64,000 nucleotides of DNA from Hydractinia symbiolongicarpus (GCF_029227915.1 NC_079879.1:24320501-24384500); one strand, 5' to 3'; counted from the first letter of the stretch, positions 1-21,990 are shown. The notes: generated by a model from the letters alone, not told the origin. Program-made: numbers and translations.

Positions 1-152
1 TGTAGTCCAAGAAACATGATCGTGAGGTCCTCGATTGTTAAAAAAATACGCATCGTGGGCTATCGTGGTTCGTGCGTAACATGAAATAAACAAGAACCAC
101 GATGCTAACAAACCTTTTCACAGTACTGTATTTGATCATATTTATTATTTCC

Positions 153-377
153 TATTGAGTATTCAATGCTCATTTTGAGCTTCACTCTGCACGCTACCAG
201 ACAACTCCCTACAGCATCCAACAGCTGCAGCGCAGTGTCCCATCTTGAATTTCCCTCACATGGCTTAGGTTAACTCGGGGCTATGGTAACATTCACTCTC
301 CAATATATTTAATCGCTGCCAAGGGGAATCGAACCCTGATCTCCCGCACAAAGTTCTAACAACTAACCTGGTGCCAC
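153..377 (-). mobile_element. Diverged, 3'-truncated family 1 SINE
   Basis: This is the same tRNA-like head (B box GGTTCGATTCC on the minus strand) and central body as the 2091 and 10345 copies, with many substitutions. The 3' body and ATCT tail are missing below about 153. It is an older, truncated copy. Confidence 0.78.
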
Positions 378-2081
378 TATAATACAACAATAACAAAACA
401 AAGTCTGTCTTCCATAAACTTACACGAACCGCATATTTATTTACATGTTTCAACCGCTTCAAAATGAAGCACAGAACTTTTTTCACATTACCTTAATCTA
501 TTTGATAATTGCTTAACTCTACAGTACAACCCTTTTACCTCATCACTAAAAAGGCTGCTGGAATATGTGTGGCCCAATGTAAGGATTTTATTTACTTATT
601 TTTTGTTTACGCTATTTGAGGAATTTAGCTCTGGCCACCAAAAAGCTGCGAAACTACAAACCTCTGGGGCTATTTTAAAATTTTTAAAATCGTAATTACA
701 TCTTTTAAAAGAAAAAAATTCTACGATTTTTCCGGACTTGTTATTTAGACAGACCGATATTCAGCCCTCGAGATTAGTGTCGGCAATCAGGAACTACCGT
801 CGAATTGCTGGCGCCGTTTCATTTTGCGACAGCAAAAAACTGCTGAGGCTATTGCGCATTCATTTAGCGGTAGAAAACAGAGGGACATTTTGAATCGTGA
901 ACCCCAAACACGATGATCGAGCATCTACGTATAGCAACTCTCTCAATCTTAACTTCCTTTCCCACATGTCCGAAATAGTATGCATGACTTTACTGTCACT
1001 TTTATAAATTTATTGTTTATTCAGCAAATAGGAAATTTATACCAGCAAATAGGAAAAAATATGCTTCGTTTTCAAATCACAAAAAATCTTTATCCACGTG
1101 GCTTAAATATAACTTCAAAATTCATTCGAAAAGTTCAGCTACGTTTTAACAAAACTTATATAGAAAATTTTTTTTACCACACGTGGGTTTCGTTTTTAAA
1201 ATTGTTTGAATAACACTTGCAGCATAAAGAAAATCCATTAAATTCGGACCTGCTATGGTTTCCAATTGTTTTGTAAAATGAAAAAATTATCTACAATTAA
1301 ATCCACGATAAAATGTCTGTTCCGCCTGTAAGTGCAGTTTTGCAGACTTGGGTGTCAAACTAACGGCGGCGTCACCTCTGCATTAGTTAAGAACCACATG
1401 GCTGGATTTCTTGTGTAAGACCTGGTTACCAACGACGAAGGGGCTAGGCATAAGAGATTTATGTCTACGTAGTTCTTTTAACTAAGTCAGGAGTCGGTGA
1501 ATTAGCTAGGATGGTCAGGTTGGCTATGAATAGGCTTGCTCTTGGATTAAAAGGACCAGGACTATTCAATAATTCTGAGATTAAAGGCTTTCAACCAAGA
1601 CGGAAATCTATCGGACGTTTTGTCTGTAGAGTCTCCAAAAATTATGTCAAGGGCTGCCATTGCATGCTACAAAATGGATTTTATAAGTTAATTTTGAAAA
1701 CTAAATATTTTTTTTCAGGCGTGAGATTAATCACACTTAAAACGATTTAGGGGTGTGCCAAGGCGTGCACGTGCAATCGCACGCCTTTTCTAAAAGACTG
1801 CACTCTCTTGCGTCTTTTGTTATTGCCAAGGAATTGCCACTGCAAAAAACTATGTCGTGGGCAATTTATTGCCGACGGGTTTTTGGGCTAATTTCGAAGG
1901 CTGGAAATTAATCACAGTTTCTTGTCCTAGACCTATTCAAAAACACATATAGGAAAATATCATTATTCAAATTTCATTGTGACGCGTGTTGTTTAAAATC
2001 CTCAAACCTCTTAAGCATCTCTTAAGAATCTCGTAAAAACATAAACATTGGAAGTCATCTATGCAAAGTTTCTTTAAACAT
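378..2081. other. Gene-free interval
   Basis: A+T-rich sequence with only short open frames that lack domain-like composition. I see no gene, tRNA or bounded repeat. Confidence 0.5.
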
Positions 2082-2090
2082 CCTTTGTTA

Positions 2091-2442
2091 GATAGATAGA
2101 TAGATGTGCATATTTTACATGGCTAGCCTCACAAATATCGAGGGATATACCCTGTCTATTATTTCCAGGAGGGGCCATGGCGTAGATGGAGAGTCCTAGA
2201 GTATTTAATGCTCATTTTGAGCTACGCAGACCCAATTAGAGCCCGCGCTCTACTAGACAACTCCCGGCAACATCCAACGGCCCACACAGTGTGCCATCTT
2301 CCCAATTTCCCTCACATGGCTTGGGTTAACCCGGGGCTATGGTAACATTCACTCGCCCATGTTGAATCGCCGTCAAGAGGAATCGAACCCCGGTCTCCCG
2401 CACAGAGTACGAGAGCTATAACCACTAATCTACGGCGCCACA
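2091..2442 (-). mobile_element. Full-length tRNA-derived SINE, family 1
   Basis: Reverse-complement copy of the 10345-10701 SINE, nearly identical through head, body and (ATCT)n tail; the tail reads as GATA repeats at 2091-2106. The head ends near 2442. A 9-bp direct repeat CCTTTGTTA sits at 2082-2090 and 2449-2457, which fits a target-site duplication from LINE-type retrotransposition. Confidence 0.87.
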
Positions 2443-2804
2443 AAAACACCTTTGTTAAACACCTTTGCCAAGGAAAAACACCATGTAGCTACATAAATAA
2501 GGTTTTTATTGGTTAAAGAAATGAAAAACGACTTATTGTAGATAAAATGGATTTTTTTGCACAAATGATGAAAACTTTTGAAATGAAGTTTTTTACAAGG
2601 GGTCTCAAATGCAGACAGTGGACAGGACACTGTGATGTAATTTCTTTCAGTTATAGATATATTTACTGTTTAAGGGGTTGAAGTTTTAAAGTTTTGTAAC
2701 AACCTTTTTACTTTGAAGAAGGAAACAACTTATAGCCACCTCCACACAGGTTGGTGGTCTAGATGGAGAGGTAGCTTCTTACAATCTAGAAGCACCTTTG
2801 TGAT

Positions 2805-2880
2805 TCCCACTGGAAACAAGGGACATGATATATCCCTCGAAATCAGTAGAGCTAACGACGTTAAATATAAATCACTACTA
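2805..2880 (+). repeat. Possible SINE family 1 tail fragment
   Basis: The stretch with TGGAAACAAGGGACATG, TATATCCCTCGA and a later GCTAACG resembles, in order and spacing, the 3' part of the 10345-10701 SINE (TGGAAATAATAGACAGG, TATATCCCTCGA, GCTAGCC). No head is visible upstream. Weak but ordered similarity. Confidence 0.35.
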
Positions 2881-5800
2881 TATATTGAACCAGAAAACTA
2901 GAGACGAAACATAATGTACCTTTGTTCTCTAGCTAGCTAGCGACCTGACCTTTCCATGAGAAAGTGAAAGTTCTGGGTTGGCGCGCTTATTTCTATCGGT
3001 CAAATCCATACCGCAGAAATCACGTGAGAAAAGCGTGAGGGACAACAACAGGGCCGTAACGTTCTCATCATTCATCATCATTCTCGGCTTAAGGATACCC
3101 ATTCAGGGTAATTTTTTTTTTTAATTTTGATTCTTTGGCATAATTTCCTGATATTTTTTAAAAAAAGAATCACTAGAAATTAAAAAAAAGGTTGCGAAGC
3201 ATTTCGCAAGTTGCAAGCAAAATTAAACTATCCAATACTTTGTCCCTAGCGCTTCTTGTTTAATTAGCGCTAACATCTTCCGAAATACATCAAAATTAAA
3301 TATCATATAGAAGAACCCTGGGGACGAGGTAGGAAAATGAACGCTCTGCGGAACAATTCGTTGCTCAAAAACAGTTTTTTTGCGAATAGACTGCGCGAGT
3401 ATTTGATGTGCGTGGGATATTCTTTTCAAAATGTGCGAGAAAATTAGATTACGCGAAACTAACAAAAACGAATAACGCGTGTTAAAATTTTGTACCGCCT
3501 TTTCCCACAGAATGGTAAAAGTAAAGAGCGCAATACAAAATTACACTTTTAGCAGTATTCCGAAAGATATGTGATACATCGAGTTGTACTACCCGCAGAA
3601 GTTGGTCCTAACGTTAACGATTTCGTAAATGACCTCACAACAAAACAGTATTTTTTTCACGTAAAAATACCGGCAGTAGAAGCCACAGAATCTGCTGGAA
3701 CGAATTTCGAAAACTCACGGGAAACAATTAAAACAAAAACAAACAAATCAAAACAGTTTTTTAACTTTATCAAGATTTATTAAATAGCTTCAAATTTGGG
3801 CAGAAAAACAATAACGGATTCGCATTAGAAGATTACATCACTCACTCCCATTGTACACAATCTAAAAGAAAAAGAAAACATTTTCATATAGTGAAGCTTC
3901 CAGTGCCTTTAAGGGATGGCCAAGTCAATGGAATTGAAAGCACTGTTTTTCATCTTATAAATAATTAAGGCTAATTCGGAACAGTATAAAAGAAAAAAAC
4001 TAAACAATTTGGCAACTTTACTAATTTTATACGCAAAGTTCCAACCATACCAACAGTTTCCAAATCTGACAAAATAATTTTAGAAGTGTTTATTTTTTCA
4101 GAATTTGATTGATGCAAGGCCAAGGGAAATTAAATAAGTTTATTGTCCTAGACCCATTAAAAAACATATGCTTCTCATCATTCGGTTTTTTTTCAACCAA
4201 CATTAATGTAATCACCCAGAGGAAATTATAATGTCTCTTGTGTGTGTTTTAGAAGCTGAGTACACAAATACACAAATATTACAAGTGCTGAACTTTGGCA
4301 ATCATATTTTGCAATCAGACCCTTTTAAAAACTATGCTGAACCATGTCAATTATTAAATTCAGCACTAATAGAAAAGCACCTTGGATAGGATTCTTTGTT
4401 GGGCGAATAAAATGACTGACAAATGGTTTATCGTGAATGAAATAGTAATTTTTACACAAATAATTTAAAAAATAATGAACTTTGTTATGTGGGTTGTTCT
4501 CAAACACACGTGGGCGGTGGACAAAAAACTGTGATGTAATTTCTTTTGGTCTATTATTCCTGAGAATATTCTAAAATAAGAGGGTGTCAATAAGCTGCAA
4601 ACAGCCACATATATAAGGGCGAGTTCGGGCAACTTTTCCAATTAAATTAGTGATTGTCTTCCAAAACCGCCCGCACTTTCCCGAACTTGCCTGGAGCATT
4701 TTTAAAATTCAATTCCTTGTAACATACCTTGTGGACGATAGTTGGAAAAAGATGCTTTAAGAGAAAGAAGTTAATAAAAATTAAAAGTTATTTATCAAGT
4801 AAATTTTATCAAAAACCATCAAAAACAGTTCTTTTAAGAACTTTACTACCACATAGTTTACTTATGGTCTATGCAGGTTTTTTCGGGTGAATACTTTAAT
4901 TTTTTTGCAAAACGCTAAACTTGCCCAAAAACGCCTGCACGTTATACGGCGTATTCAGCTTATCAGCACCCTTGTTCTAAAATTACAAGCAGTTTTGAAG
5001 ATGCCCACGCCGTTTAGAGGACGTGGTGCGGCTTGGGCATCCTTGAAGTTCTGTTTAATGACAGTTTTAATGTTTAAATGTCGTTTTAAACCTTGTTCTT
5101 AGGGAGGGTGTACGGAAAACTAATTCCTATTGACAATTACATTGCTGTTGGTTTGATAGCAAAAGTGGATATTTTTTTAATTACTGAAACAGGTTACTTA
5201 TATAATAAATAAAAAATGATAAAAAACGGTTGGTCAGCTCACTCTAGCGCCCAGAGCTATTTGTTTTGTCTGCGCCCTAGCTACAGCTTTTCCTATATCT
5301 GGCTATCAGTTAGGTAGTAATACAGCTTCTCCATATGTATTCTACAAATTACTTTCAATTCTTTTATACAAAACTGAGCTCTAGCTAGCTACCTTTCGTG
5401 TGATTAAGCCTTACCTTGATTTGGATAAAACCAATTAAAATTGATAATATTGTATTCTTACATCCTCTTAAAAACAATAAAATAAAACACAGCTCGGCGC
5501 GTTATAATTGTACAAATTACTTCAATTTTTCTTTAGGAAAGGGTACCTTACACAGGAGCTTTCCAATCCAACTAAAATCTCCAGAAAAAGCACAGCAACA
5601 AAAAAGCTTAAAATACACAAGTAAATCGATTAGAAACAGAACTAGCAATAAATTTTTTTAAAAGAAGAAAACCGTTTTAATACTATTATGTTTCATTAAA
5701 ATACAACTATAATAGTATTAGAAGCAAAATTGCAAAGTAATTAATTAATTATTTATACCATAATTAGCTATAATACAAAGAAATAAGGCATATTTTGGGT

Positions 5801-8460
5801 CTGTAAAATATACGTGTCTAAAATGCCGACTACCGTTTCTTGTTCACGGCATATTCCTCTTTGTGTGTTCAAGTTCGGCGGACGTATAATCCGGACCAAA
5901 AGACGGGGGGGGGTCAAAATCCGGGGGTGGGGGGGTACGAGCCGTACTTATTGTATTTTTTACTAAACTTATACTTTAACCCCTCGGTCCAAACTTATTT
6001 GTTTTATTAGAAAAAAAAATACCCTAGCTTTATGTGCAAAAATATCAGTCCTATTTCTTTACGCTGATTTTATATGATTTTTTTTCTATCGAAATTTTGA
6101 GAATCTCAATAATTCTCTTGGTATACCTCGCGTGTAGCAAACGTGCTCCACAATTTCGCTTCGCTCGCTTCGCTCGCAAAGCTCAATTGCTTCGCAAAAA
6201 ATATTTACTGTTAAAAGTGATAAAATGAAGTAAAATCTTCTTTATCTTTTGGTGTTTTCAATAGTGTGCTTAAAGTTTAAAATTCCTTAAATATATTTAA
6301 TCTGTATAATAATTAAAAAGGCTTATGCAGAACTAATAAAAAATTGCATCCCTACATATAACAGGAAACATATACACTTTAATAATCTATACAAATTTAT
6401 TATTATTTATCATCTATACCTTTTTAATTTACTTCTTTATTTTTTTCGTTTTTATCATGTTATGTTTTGTTATCCTGTTGTCTGTTGTTTAACAATAACT
6501 AGACCCAAAGTTCTGCGAAAATACTTTAACTTTAATTTTAAATAAAATATTTATAAGTTATTAATTATTCATAACGTTTAAGTTGGTGTAACCATGATTC
6601 TTGCAGGTAAAAGCAAAGGTCTTTGATTTGGTTTTTCTTGAAAAATTTTCAGTCGTAAGGCTATATATTTTTGTCGAACACTCCCCTTCATCTTATCGAA
6701 ATTGTACAAAAACAAGTTTGTTGGGGCAATTATATCTTTGGCTACAAAACTTTGCTTTTTAGCGCAGAAAGTGAGGAAATATCGAGTTATTGATCTATCA
6801 TGCTTAAAAATGATAAATCTGTCATAAAACACCTATTGTGACACAAAATATGCTATATTTTTGGAACCACCTGTTATTTTGAGTGAAAAAAGCAAAGTTT
6901 TTTAGAGCTGAATAAGAGCTTTGCAATGATATTTTTTCAACGAACAAAAACTTTACTAAGGGGAGTGTTCGACAAAATGAACTGGAAGGGTGAATTTTTG
7001 TATATAATTTTTTACAACAATACAACCTGAACAATATCAAAAAGCCAAACTTAAACAAACACAAAACACCTAAAAACAAAAAGTTAAACTTTGAAAAATC
7101 ATTTATTCGGTTGCATACCATCCTCTCCCGCAAAAATATGCACAAAATGTAAAAATTAACCGGTTAACAAAACAATTTTTTGTCTAATGATCCGTACTGA
7201 CTTTACCAAACATTTTAACCTGAAATGTCGAAAAAGCAATGAGCAAGGAGTAAATTTCAAATCAACAAAAATCATTATTTTGAAAACATTGTATATATAT
7301 ATGGTCCTTCCTCACAAAAGTTTACAATAAATGTAGAACACAAAGGTTTATGAGGAGCAAATCAAAATATGAACAAAAATCAGTTCAATTGGCATGTTCT
7401 ATATTGTCTTCAGCCATAAAATCTTTAGTCTTACTTATGGAATCAAATACAAAAAAATAAAGATATCAACCGCTCAAATAAAGTGTTTTTGGCAGCCAAT
7501 TAGACCAGTTGCATGTTCACAAGTCATTTTCTTGGGCGCTGATCATTGTCTGAATTGTGTTATTGCCTAGTTCCACCATGCCTTGTGATTGAGAATGACC
7601 TAGACAACCATTAATGAATTTTGCTTCTTCAGGCCATATGTCGTTTTCAGAACCATTACCTGACTGAAAAACATTTGACAAACCAAAAACACTAAGAAAC
7701 TTAACTTTGAAATCTCCAGCCGTTTTCTTCGTGGATTTAGTTGTTTAAGGATACGTAAAGTAAAATGCACGATATCACATATCCATTTGAATTGCCCAGT
7801 TGAATTTATCTGCATGTCTATCTAAATCGATCAATCTAAAAGTAAATTATAAATTTAAATTCAGGTTCTTTCACCTTGTTAAAAACCTCAGTAATAATTC
7901 TCGATTTAAAAAGGTAAATATATATATATATCCATTTCGTTTGATTTGAAATGCCAAAGTGAAACTTACTGGTCTTAATAAGATGCCCTCAACAGACAAG
8001 TGGTGGTACACATTGATACAAAGTATATTACCACTGATCTGCAGTAGTGTGCATCTGGTTTATCTAAGAAGATAATAATAATTATATAGATGTATGCACC
8101 ACCTGTCTCGATATTCATCATTTTTCTAAAATTCCGACATTCCTAATTATCCTCAAGCAGCACAAGTGATAAATATATTTAGGATTTATTATATAAAACA
8201 CCATTTAAGTATGATCAGATTTAAGGATGAGTTTTTCTTGCGTTTATTTTTAAGCAATATTACGTCAATGATTAAAAATTATATATAAATGGGTCTTTTA
8301 TATTATATAGAATGCTCCTAAAGACAAATACATGGGTTTGTACCTCTTTCTATGTCTTTAATTGGCCTGAATGGCATGATTTTTGCACATGCAATTTTCC
8401 AATGATCTTAACCGTGATGCAATTGAAACTCTTTATTAGCTCTTGATGGGAAGTTACTTA
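2881..8460. other. Gene-free interval with small structured repeats
   Basis: There are no supportable exons. Notable items are a 13-bp inverted repeat at 4999-5011/5028-5040 (one mismatch), a G-rich tract at 5905-5936, a TCGCTTCGCTCG-type simple repeat near 6160-6180 and AT microsatellites near 7915-7930. A copy of the recurrent CCTGGGGACGAG motif sits near 3317-3329. Confidence 0.45.
5905..5936 (+). repeat. G-rich tract, potential G-quadruplex
   Basis: Runs of nine, five and seven G separated by short loops lie on the plus strand in an otherwise very A+T-rich region. The composition satisfies the usual run-and-loop pattern for a G-quadruplex. No adjacent gene start is evident. Confidence 0.6.
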
Positions 8461-8526
8461 TTCTCGTCCCCAGAGCTCTTTGAGATAAACTTTTGAGTGT
8501 ATCTCAAAGAGCTCTGGGGTTGAGAA
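8461..8526. repeat. Long snap-back hairpin (27-bp arms)
   Basis: Arms 8461-8487 and 8500-8526 are reverse complements with two mismatches; the inner 20 bp (8468-8487 with 8500-8519) is perfect. The loop is 12 nt. The arm contains CTCGTCCCCAG, a motif shared with another hairpin at 49145 and with isolated copies elsewhere, which suggests a small palindromic mobile element. Confidence 0.8.
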
Positions 8527-9121
8527 TGGGAGCTACCATTCCAAAAAAATAAGTGAATGGACATTTTTTAGAAAACAGACAGAACAGAAATATAGTTCAT
8601 GTGCCTATTCTGTAAGTTTTGTTTCAGGGAGATATGTTATTTGTTGATGGAGTGGGAAAGTTTTAGCAAATTTCTGCATGTGAATAGAAATACATTCTGT
8701 TAACACATACGGAGGGATATCCCTGGGTACTATTTTTCAAATTGTGCAATGAAGTCAGAAACAGAATTTGGCTAGCTGGAATTTTTCCTTGACTTGTTCC
8801 TTGAAAAAAAAATTAAGTCGAATTTTATGAAAATGCCCACCTTTAATTGACTCTAGAATGTTGTGAAAGGTTATTAGTTTCACGAAAGCTGTAATAACGC
8901 CCTACTTTGACTGGCCCAACTGGTTTATCGCACATAGCCGACCAAAAAGCAACTTTTTGCAATACAGTAGTCTTTTTTGTCTAATTTAAAATGTTTTTCT
9001 TTATTTTATCGTATATAAATAATTAATAAATAATTTCTTGCCAATAAAACACTCAAAAAATTCCATCATTTGTTCAATAGAGACATCAACATAAAATTCT
9101 CCACATTGCCAAAATTACTTT
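8527..9121. other. Presumed upstream region of the ANKH gene
   Basis: No bounded repeat is seen. Any promoter or noncoding first exon of the downstream gene would lie here, but no TATA box or initiator can be fixed from the sequence alone. Confidence 0.3.
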
Positions 9122-17544
<8,423 letters not shown>

Positions 17545-18782
17545 TGTAATTTTAAATCAATGTTTCGCTTTTTTTAAGCTAACCCAGTTAACATCAGCTA
17601 AAGCATTTAACCCTGTTTGTTATGACAGTGACATAAAGTGCCTGCGGCATATTTAAACTTTTATATATTCTGAATTACTTGCTCAATTTTTGTGAAACTT
17701 TATGACTTAATATTTCTATAGCCTTCACCTTTTCTAAAAAATGTTTACTGTATCTGGTGATGGCGTCATGACTTATTAGACATTGCTTAAAACTACCAGC
17801 AATGCTATCAACTCTTACCTGATTTGTTTTCTGATTATTCGCGATTCTAATTCGACATATATCAAAAATATATCAAAAATATATCGGGATTTTATCAGGG
17901 CTTTATTTATATTATTCCCATAAGTAACAAAAAATTAAAACAGAAATTGCAAAAAATCTCCCAGGACGCGATTTTCAAGTAGCGATATTCCCCTAATGTT
18001 AAAATTGCTTTGACGTCAATCAAAGATTTAAATGTTTTTGTCTCACAATTGGTCTTCCTTGAATACATTCTATTTTATATCGTTACGTTATATGGCTATT
18101 TTTTTGTTTAGAATGCTTTCTAAAGAACTGGATTACCCTAACCAAGTAATATACAAAGAAACTTATATATAATAATTTATTTTACTTTCCTTGCTATTAG
18201 TCAACGCCGTAACTTCTTCGACAGCCGTCTTTTTGACAGTGACCCTAACGCCGTGGTATCAAAATTGACAGTAAGAGGGATCAGTGTAACGAGAACCAGC
18301 AAGGTTTTAATGCACAAAAATTTTAAATCGTGAATTTCGTGCACAATCTAATTTTTTTGCAGAGTCGCTGCTCTGATTTAAAGTGTCGTGATATTCTTTT
18401 TGTACAAATCATAAAATCAAACGTAATTGATAATTCATGTTGGTTGGTATAAATTAAAATATTTTATGAATTTTTTAAGATGTGCAAAAAATACTTTGTT
18501 TTTTAGTTCATGAAAGTAGTTTATTTTTTTCCATTTTCTGTGAATATAGCTAAAAAGAATTTTTTTTAAAAAAATGTTTATTATTATTTAGATGATAAAA
18601 AATGAAAAGATTATATATGATATTAAATTTTTTAAGATAGTTAATATATAGTTCTTCGATATGTTTTTTATATTTCATAAAACGAGAAAATACACGTTTT
18701 TTAGTTCAAAGACGTGTCTCTTTAAATGAGTTCCACATGAGTCTGCACTGAAATGAATATAACAACAGTATATTAAACATCA
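17545..18782. other. Gene-free interval downstream of ANKH
   Basis: A+T-rich and without a supportable exon. It contains short direct repeats of ATATATCAAAA near 17860-17885. The 3' UTR of the preceding gene presumably extends into the first part. Confidence 0.4.
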
Positions 18783-19260
18783 GGACGGCAATTTTCGCGG
18801 TGACTTATTTTCGCGCATTTTATTTACTGGAATTTTGCGGGAGAAAAAAAGAGATTTATTTTCACGGATTTAGTGTTGAAGAAAATTTCGCCGGGACTAA
18901 ATTTTGCGAATTTGGCATATTTGGAGATTTTGTAATAATTAATTTTCACGGCTCGCAATTTTCTTTTTTCGCAATTATAAAACTAGAATAAAAAATGAAA
19001 AAAAAAATAATTCGGTGAGTTATTTCGAAACAACGTACAAGTGTTCAATAAGTAAAATAAACATATCTTTTTCTTTTGTATTAAAATTTCCCTGGATTTA
19101 GAGTTAATCCAAGTTTTGTTAAAAATGAATAAAACTTAGCGGGTCAGACAGGGTTGAAATTTTGCGGGAACTTATTTTCGCGGATCAGGTGTATCTAGAC
19201 TTTTCGCGAGAACTTATTTTGGCGTTTTATCAAAACTCCGTGCAAAACATAAAAAATATT
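18783..19260. repeat. Degenerate TTTTCGCG-type repeat region
   Basis: Repeated direct units resembling AATTTTCGCGG-GACTTATTTTCGCG occur at about 18790-18850, 18880-18970 and 19150-19235. Similar motifs recur in the element at 42813-43422 and near 51840-51960. Clear terminal inverted repeats were not found here. Confidence 0.5.
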
Positions 19261-20783
19261 GTAGCGAAAATTAATACCCTTTTTGTAGCATAGTGGACGA
19301 AGAAAAGCGTCTCTCACATGATGTTCGTGTTAAATCCCTATTTAAAAATTCTGGAACAAGTAGTAAGGCGTCAAGAAATTTGTTTGTTTTTCTTTTGTAC
19401 TAATACACCCCGTCGATTTTGCGCATAAAGTGGGACTAATGTGGTGTTTACTTGAAATAAGACCTTGTGGTCTAAATTTTATTATCCCTATTCACCGGCC
19501 GGCATACAGAAAAAGTCAACCCAGACGCAGGCCGATTTTCTTTAATAAAAATATTACGAAGGCCAGAATAACATATTGGCATGGAAAGGTAAAACCCAAG
19601 TTCGTCGAAAAGAGTATGCCCGGAGTGTAAGGTACAGTAAAAGAAATAAAAAACTTTCATAAAGAGTTAAGAAAAACAAACCACGTTACTAACCACAAAT
19701 ACTTATTCCCGTGATTTTTTCAAAAACTGTTTGCGAAATTAAATTCCGTTTGGATTGGACATCCATCCTCTTGCACAGAGAATTGAAATTAATGGTCTGT
19801 TCCATTAATATGAAAATCGTGAGCAACAGTCGGCGTTTCGTTCAATGGAAGCTGATCTTAAAAGTCTTGTTTTTTTAAGAACAGAAATCAGGTAAAAAGA
19901 ATTCTGTAATCAATAAAAAGTCGGTTAAAAAGGTTATGGAATTTGGAGTTTATATATGCTGCGATGTGTAAATATTTGGCAAAATGTGCATTAGACATGC
20001 TGAACACCTTAAAAATTGTTTTAAACCAAATCCTTTGTTTTCGAAAAAATTCAGCGCGGGGAACAAAAAACATAAACGAGATAGTGATTATCGCAGGCCA
20101 AAATTAGTCCAAAACTTTAATAATTAATTTTTAACAAAATTCGGGACAGTAAACAATAAAAGCATGCTGGGAATTATAGTGACATTTATATCTTATCACT
20201 TTAATACTGTAAGACTAAAATTAGTCCAAAAATTAAAAATTGCTTGGTTTTCAAAAAAATTTAAAATGCTAAAGTGATGATGATGATTCCAAAATTTTGA
20301 TTTTTGTCACACAATTATGGTATCGCATCAATCCTTTTACAATTTTTGCAACTTTCCAGGGGTATATTCTATTTTCACGATTTTTAACAGATTTAAAACT
20401 AGGACAATCTCTTTTGTCCCAGATCATATTTACCCACTAATCTTCCCTGGATAATAAGCCTGGACAATTCCCACCTTGGCAATTTCCCTTACTTACGTTT
20501 TTGGGATTCACCATGTAATCCCAGCAACTGATATCTAATTTTTTTCATACATAAATTTAAAACAAAATTCAGTTGCAATTTTAGTTCAAGTAGAAATTGT
20601 TAATTAATTATGTTGTTTTCAGGAGGATGAAAATAGAAATCCTTTTAATTCTACTAGGTTAATGCATTTTTTTTTTAATCAACATGTATTTCACAAGCAT
20701 TTTCCATGTGTTTCTCATCCCTTATTTTTTTATGGTTATGGGACCATAAATATCTGCACCAACAAGTGATTGATCTAACCCAC
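19261..20783. other. Gene-free interval
   Basis: Short open frames only. The phrase AAAATTAGTCCAAAA occurs twice in direct orientation (near 20100 and 20218), a minor local duplication. Nothing else is supportable. Confidence 0.4.
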
Positions 20784-21176
20784 TCATGTGAAGATACTTT
20801 CCAATGACTTGAGAAAAGTAAAAACTTTTGTCAAATTTTTGCTGATACTATCTTTAGCTTTCAATTTTATTGCTTTTATATAAAACTGCAGAAACCATCT
20901 TGAGAAATCACAGTCTTTCGATCTGGGGTACTGACAGTATTTGTTCCTTGTGCAATGCAAAGCAGTGTACTGTGTTGACCAATCAGTAGGAGATGCTTTG
21001 ATTAGTGGAAGCACGAAGTCGATAGTCTTTTCATTTTCTTCTGTTGTTAATGAACTAAATGCAGACCATATGGGAACAGTGCGAGGACATGATAAAAATG
21101 TAAGTTGAAACAATGACCAACAATGATCCCATCCACCATATATTTTTAAATCAGCAATGTCGATAAATAGATCCAA
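20784..21176 (-). CDS. Unrecognised repeat-type protein fragment
   Basis: A 130-codon open frame with balanced, protein-like composition (LTFLSCPRTVPIWSAFSSL; LIKASPTDWSTQYTAL). I recall similar wording from multicopy uncharacterised proteins in marine invertebrate genomes, but I cannot name a domain. The family appears to be longer than this, so the frame is probably a fragment of a mobile-element gene. No intact flanking element was found. Confidence 0.35.
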   Translation of the reverse strand: MDLFIDIADLKIYGGWDHCWSLFQLTFLSCPRTVPIWSAFSSLTTEENEKTIDFVLPLIKASPTDWSTQYTALHCTRNKYCQYPRSKDCDFSRWFLQFYIKAIKLKAKDSISKNLTKVFTFLKSLESIFT

Positions 21177-21503
21177 CTTATTAATAATTTGGATCTTTCA
21201 AAAAACAAAACAACAAACAGAAAAAACAAACATAAGTGTACTTACTTTCAATAAGTTTTAAAATTTTATTATCTTTCAAATTCTTAACCTCTTTCTAAAC
21301 AAAACTGCTTCAAATGTCAGTGAATTCGAACTGTTAAAAAATCACAAGTTAGCATTATCTGCGTGTCAAACGCGTTAAATTACGCAATAAATAACAATTA
21401 CAGCAATGAAGTGTCAACTTCATCCCCAGTGGGTTTTAATTTAAGCGGGAAAATAAACCATGTGTGTTGCGATTAATGTGAATGTTGTAACCCAAGTGAA
21501 ATA

Positions 21504-21539
21504 TTAAACCAAGTTGTCCAAAAATACAACTCGGTTTAA
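21504..21539. repeat. Small inverted repeat
   Basis: TTAAACCAAGTTG (21504-21516) pairs with CAACTCGGTTTAA (21527-21539) with one mismatch across a 10-nt spacer. A further related copy, CAACTTGGTTTAA, follows at about 21558. It lies just upstream of the transposon-like frame starting near 21580. Confidence 0.5.
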
Positions 21540-21578
21540 ACGAATCGGAAATTCCCAACTTGGTTTAACTGCGAGTTA

Positions 21579-21776
21579 GTGGCGGAAATTGCGGAACAAA
21601 AGCTTGACGAGCACAGAAAACGTTTTGAAGAATGGTTAGCTGAAGTGAAAACAAATACAAAATTTATTAGTCGTACTGATTTAGCGGAAGTAAAAAGATA
21701 TTTATTGTCATGTCGTGAGGGAGGTGGATATTCAATCAGTCAATTTATGAAGAAAAGAATAAACCGAAATTAGTTT
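21579..21776 (+). CDS. Transposon-like N-terminal fragment (integrase-type), tentative
   Basis: A 65-codon frame with charged helical character (HRKRFEEWLAEVKTNTKFIS, then YLLSCREGGGYS) ending at a stop. The combination resembles the N-terminal segment of integrase-carrying proteins of the KRBA2/SCAND3 type and their transposon relatives, from memory only. No catalytic core follows in this frame; a gypsy segment starts about 360 bp downstream but belongs to another element class. Confidence 0.3.
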
Positions 21777-21990
21777 ACTATAGCGAACTTCCCAAGCGAA
21801 GTGAATTGTGTATGCGTTTTAGATAGAGCGAAGGTAAGAGTAATTACATTGTACTTGGATTGAAAACAGGACGCAGAACAATAAAAAAGTCATATTAGCT
21901 AACTTTGTTTATTTTGTACATATTCTTTTACTTTACTTTTCTGTCTTTTGGCGTTTATTTTGTAATTATTGGTGCGCATTATATGCGTGT

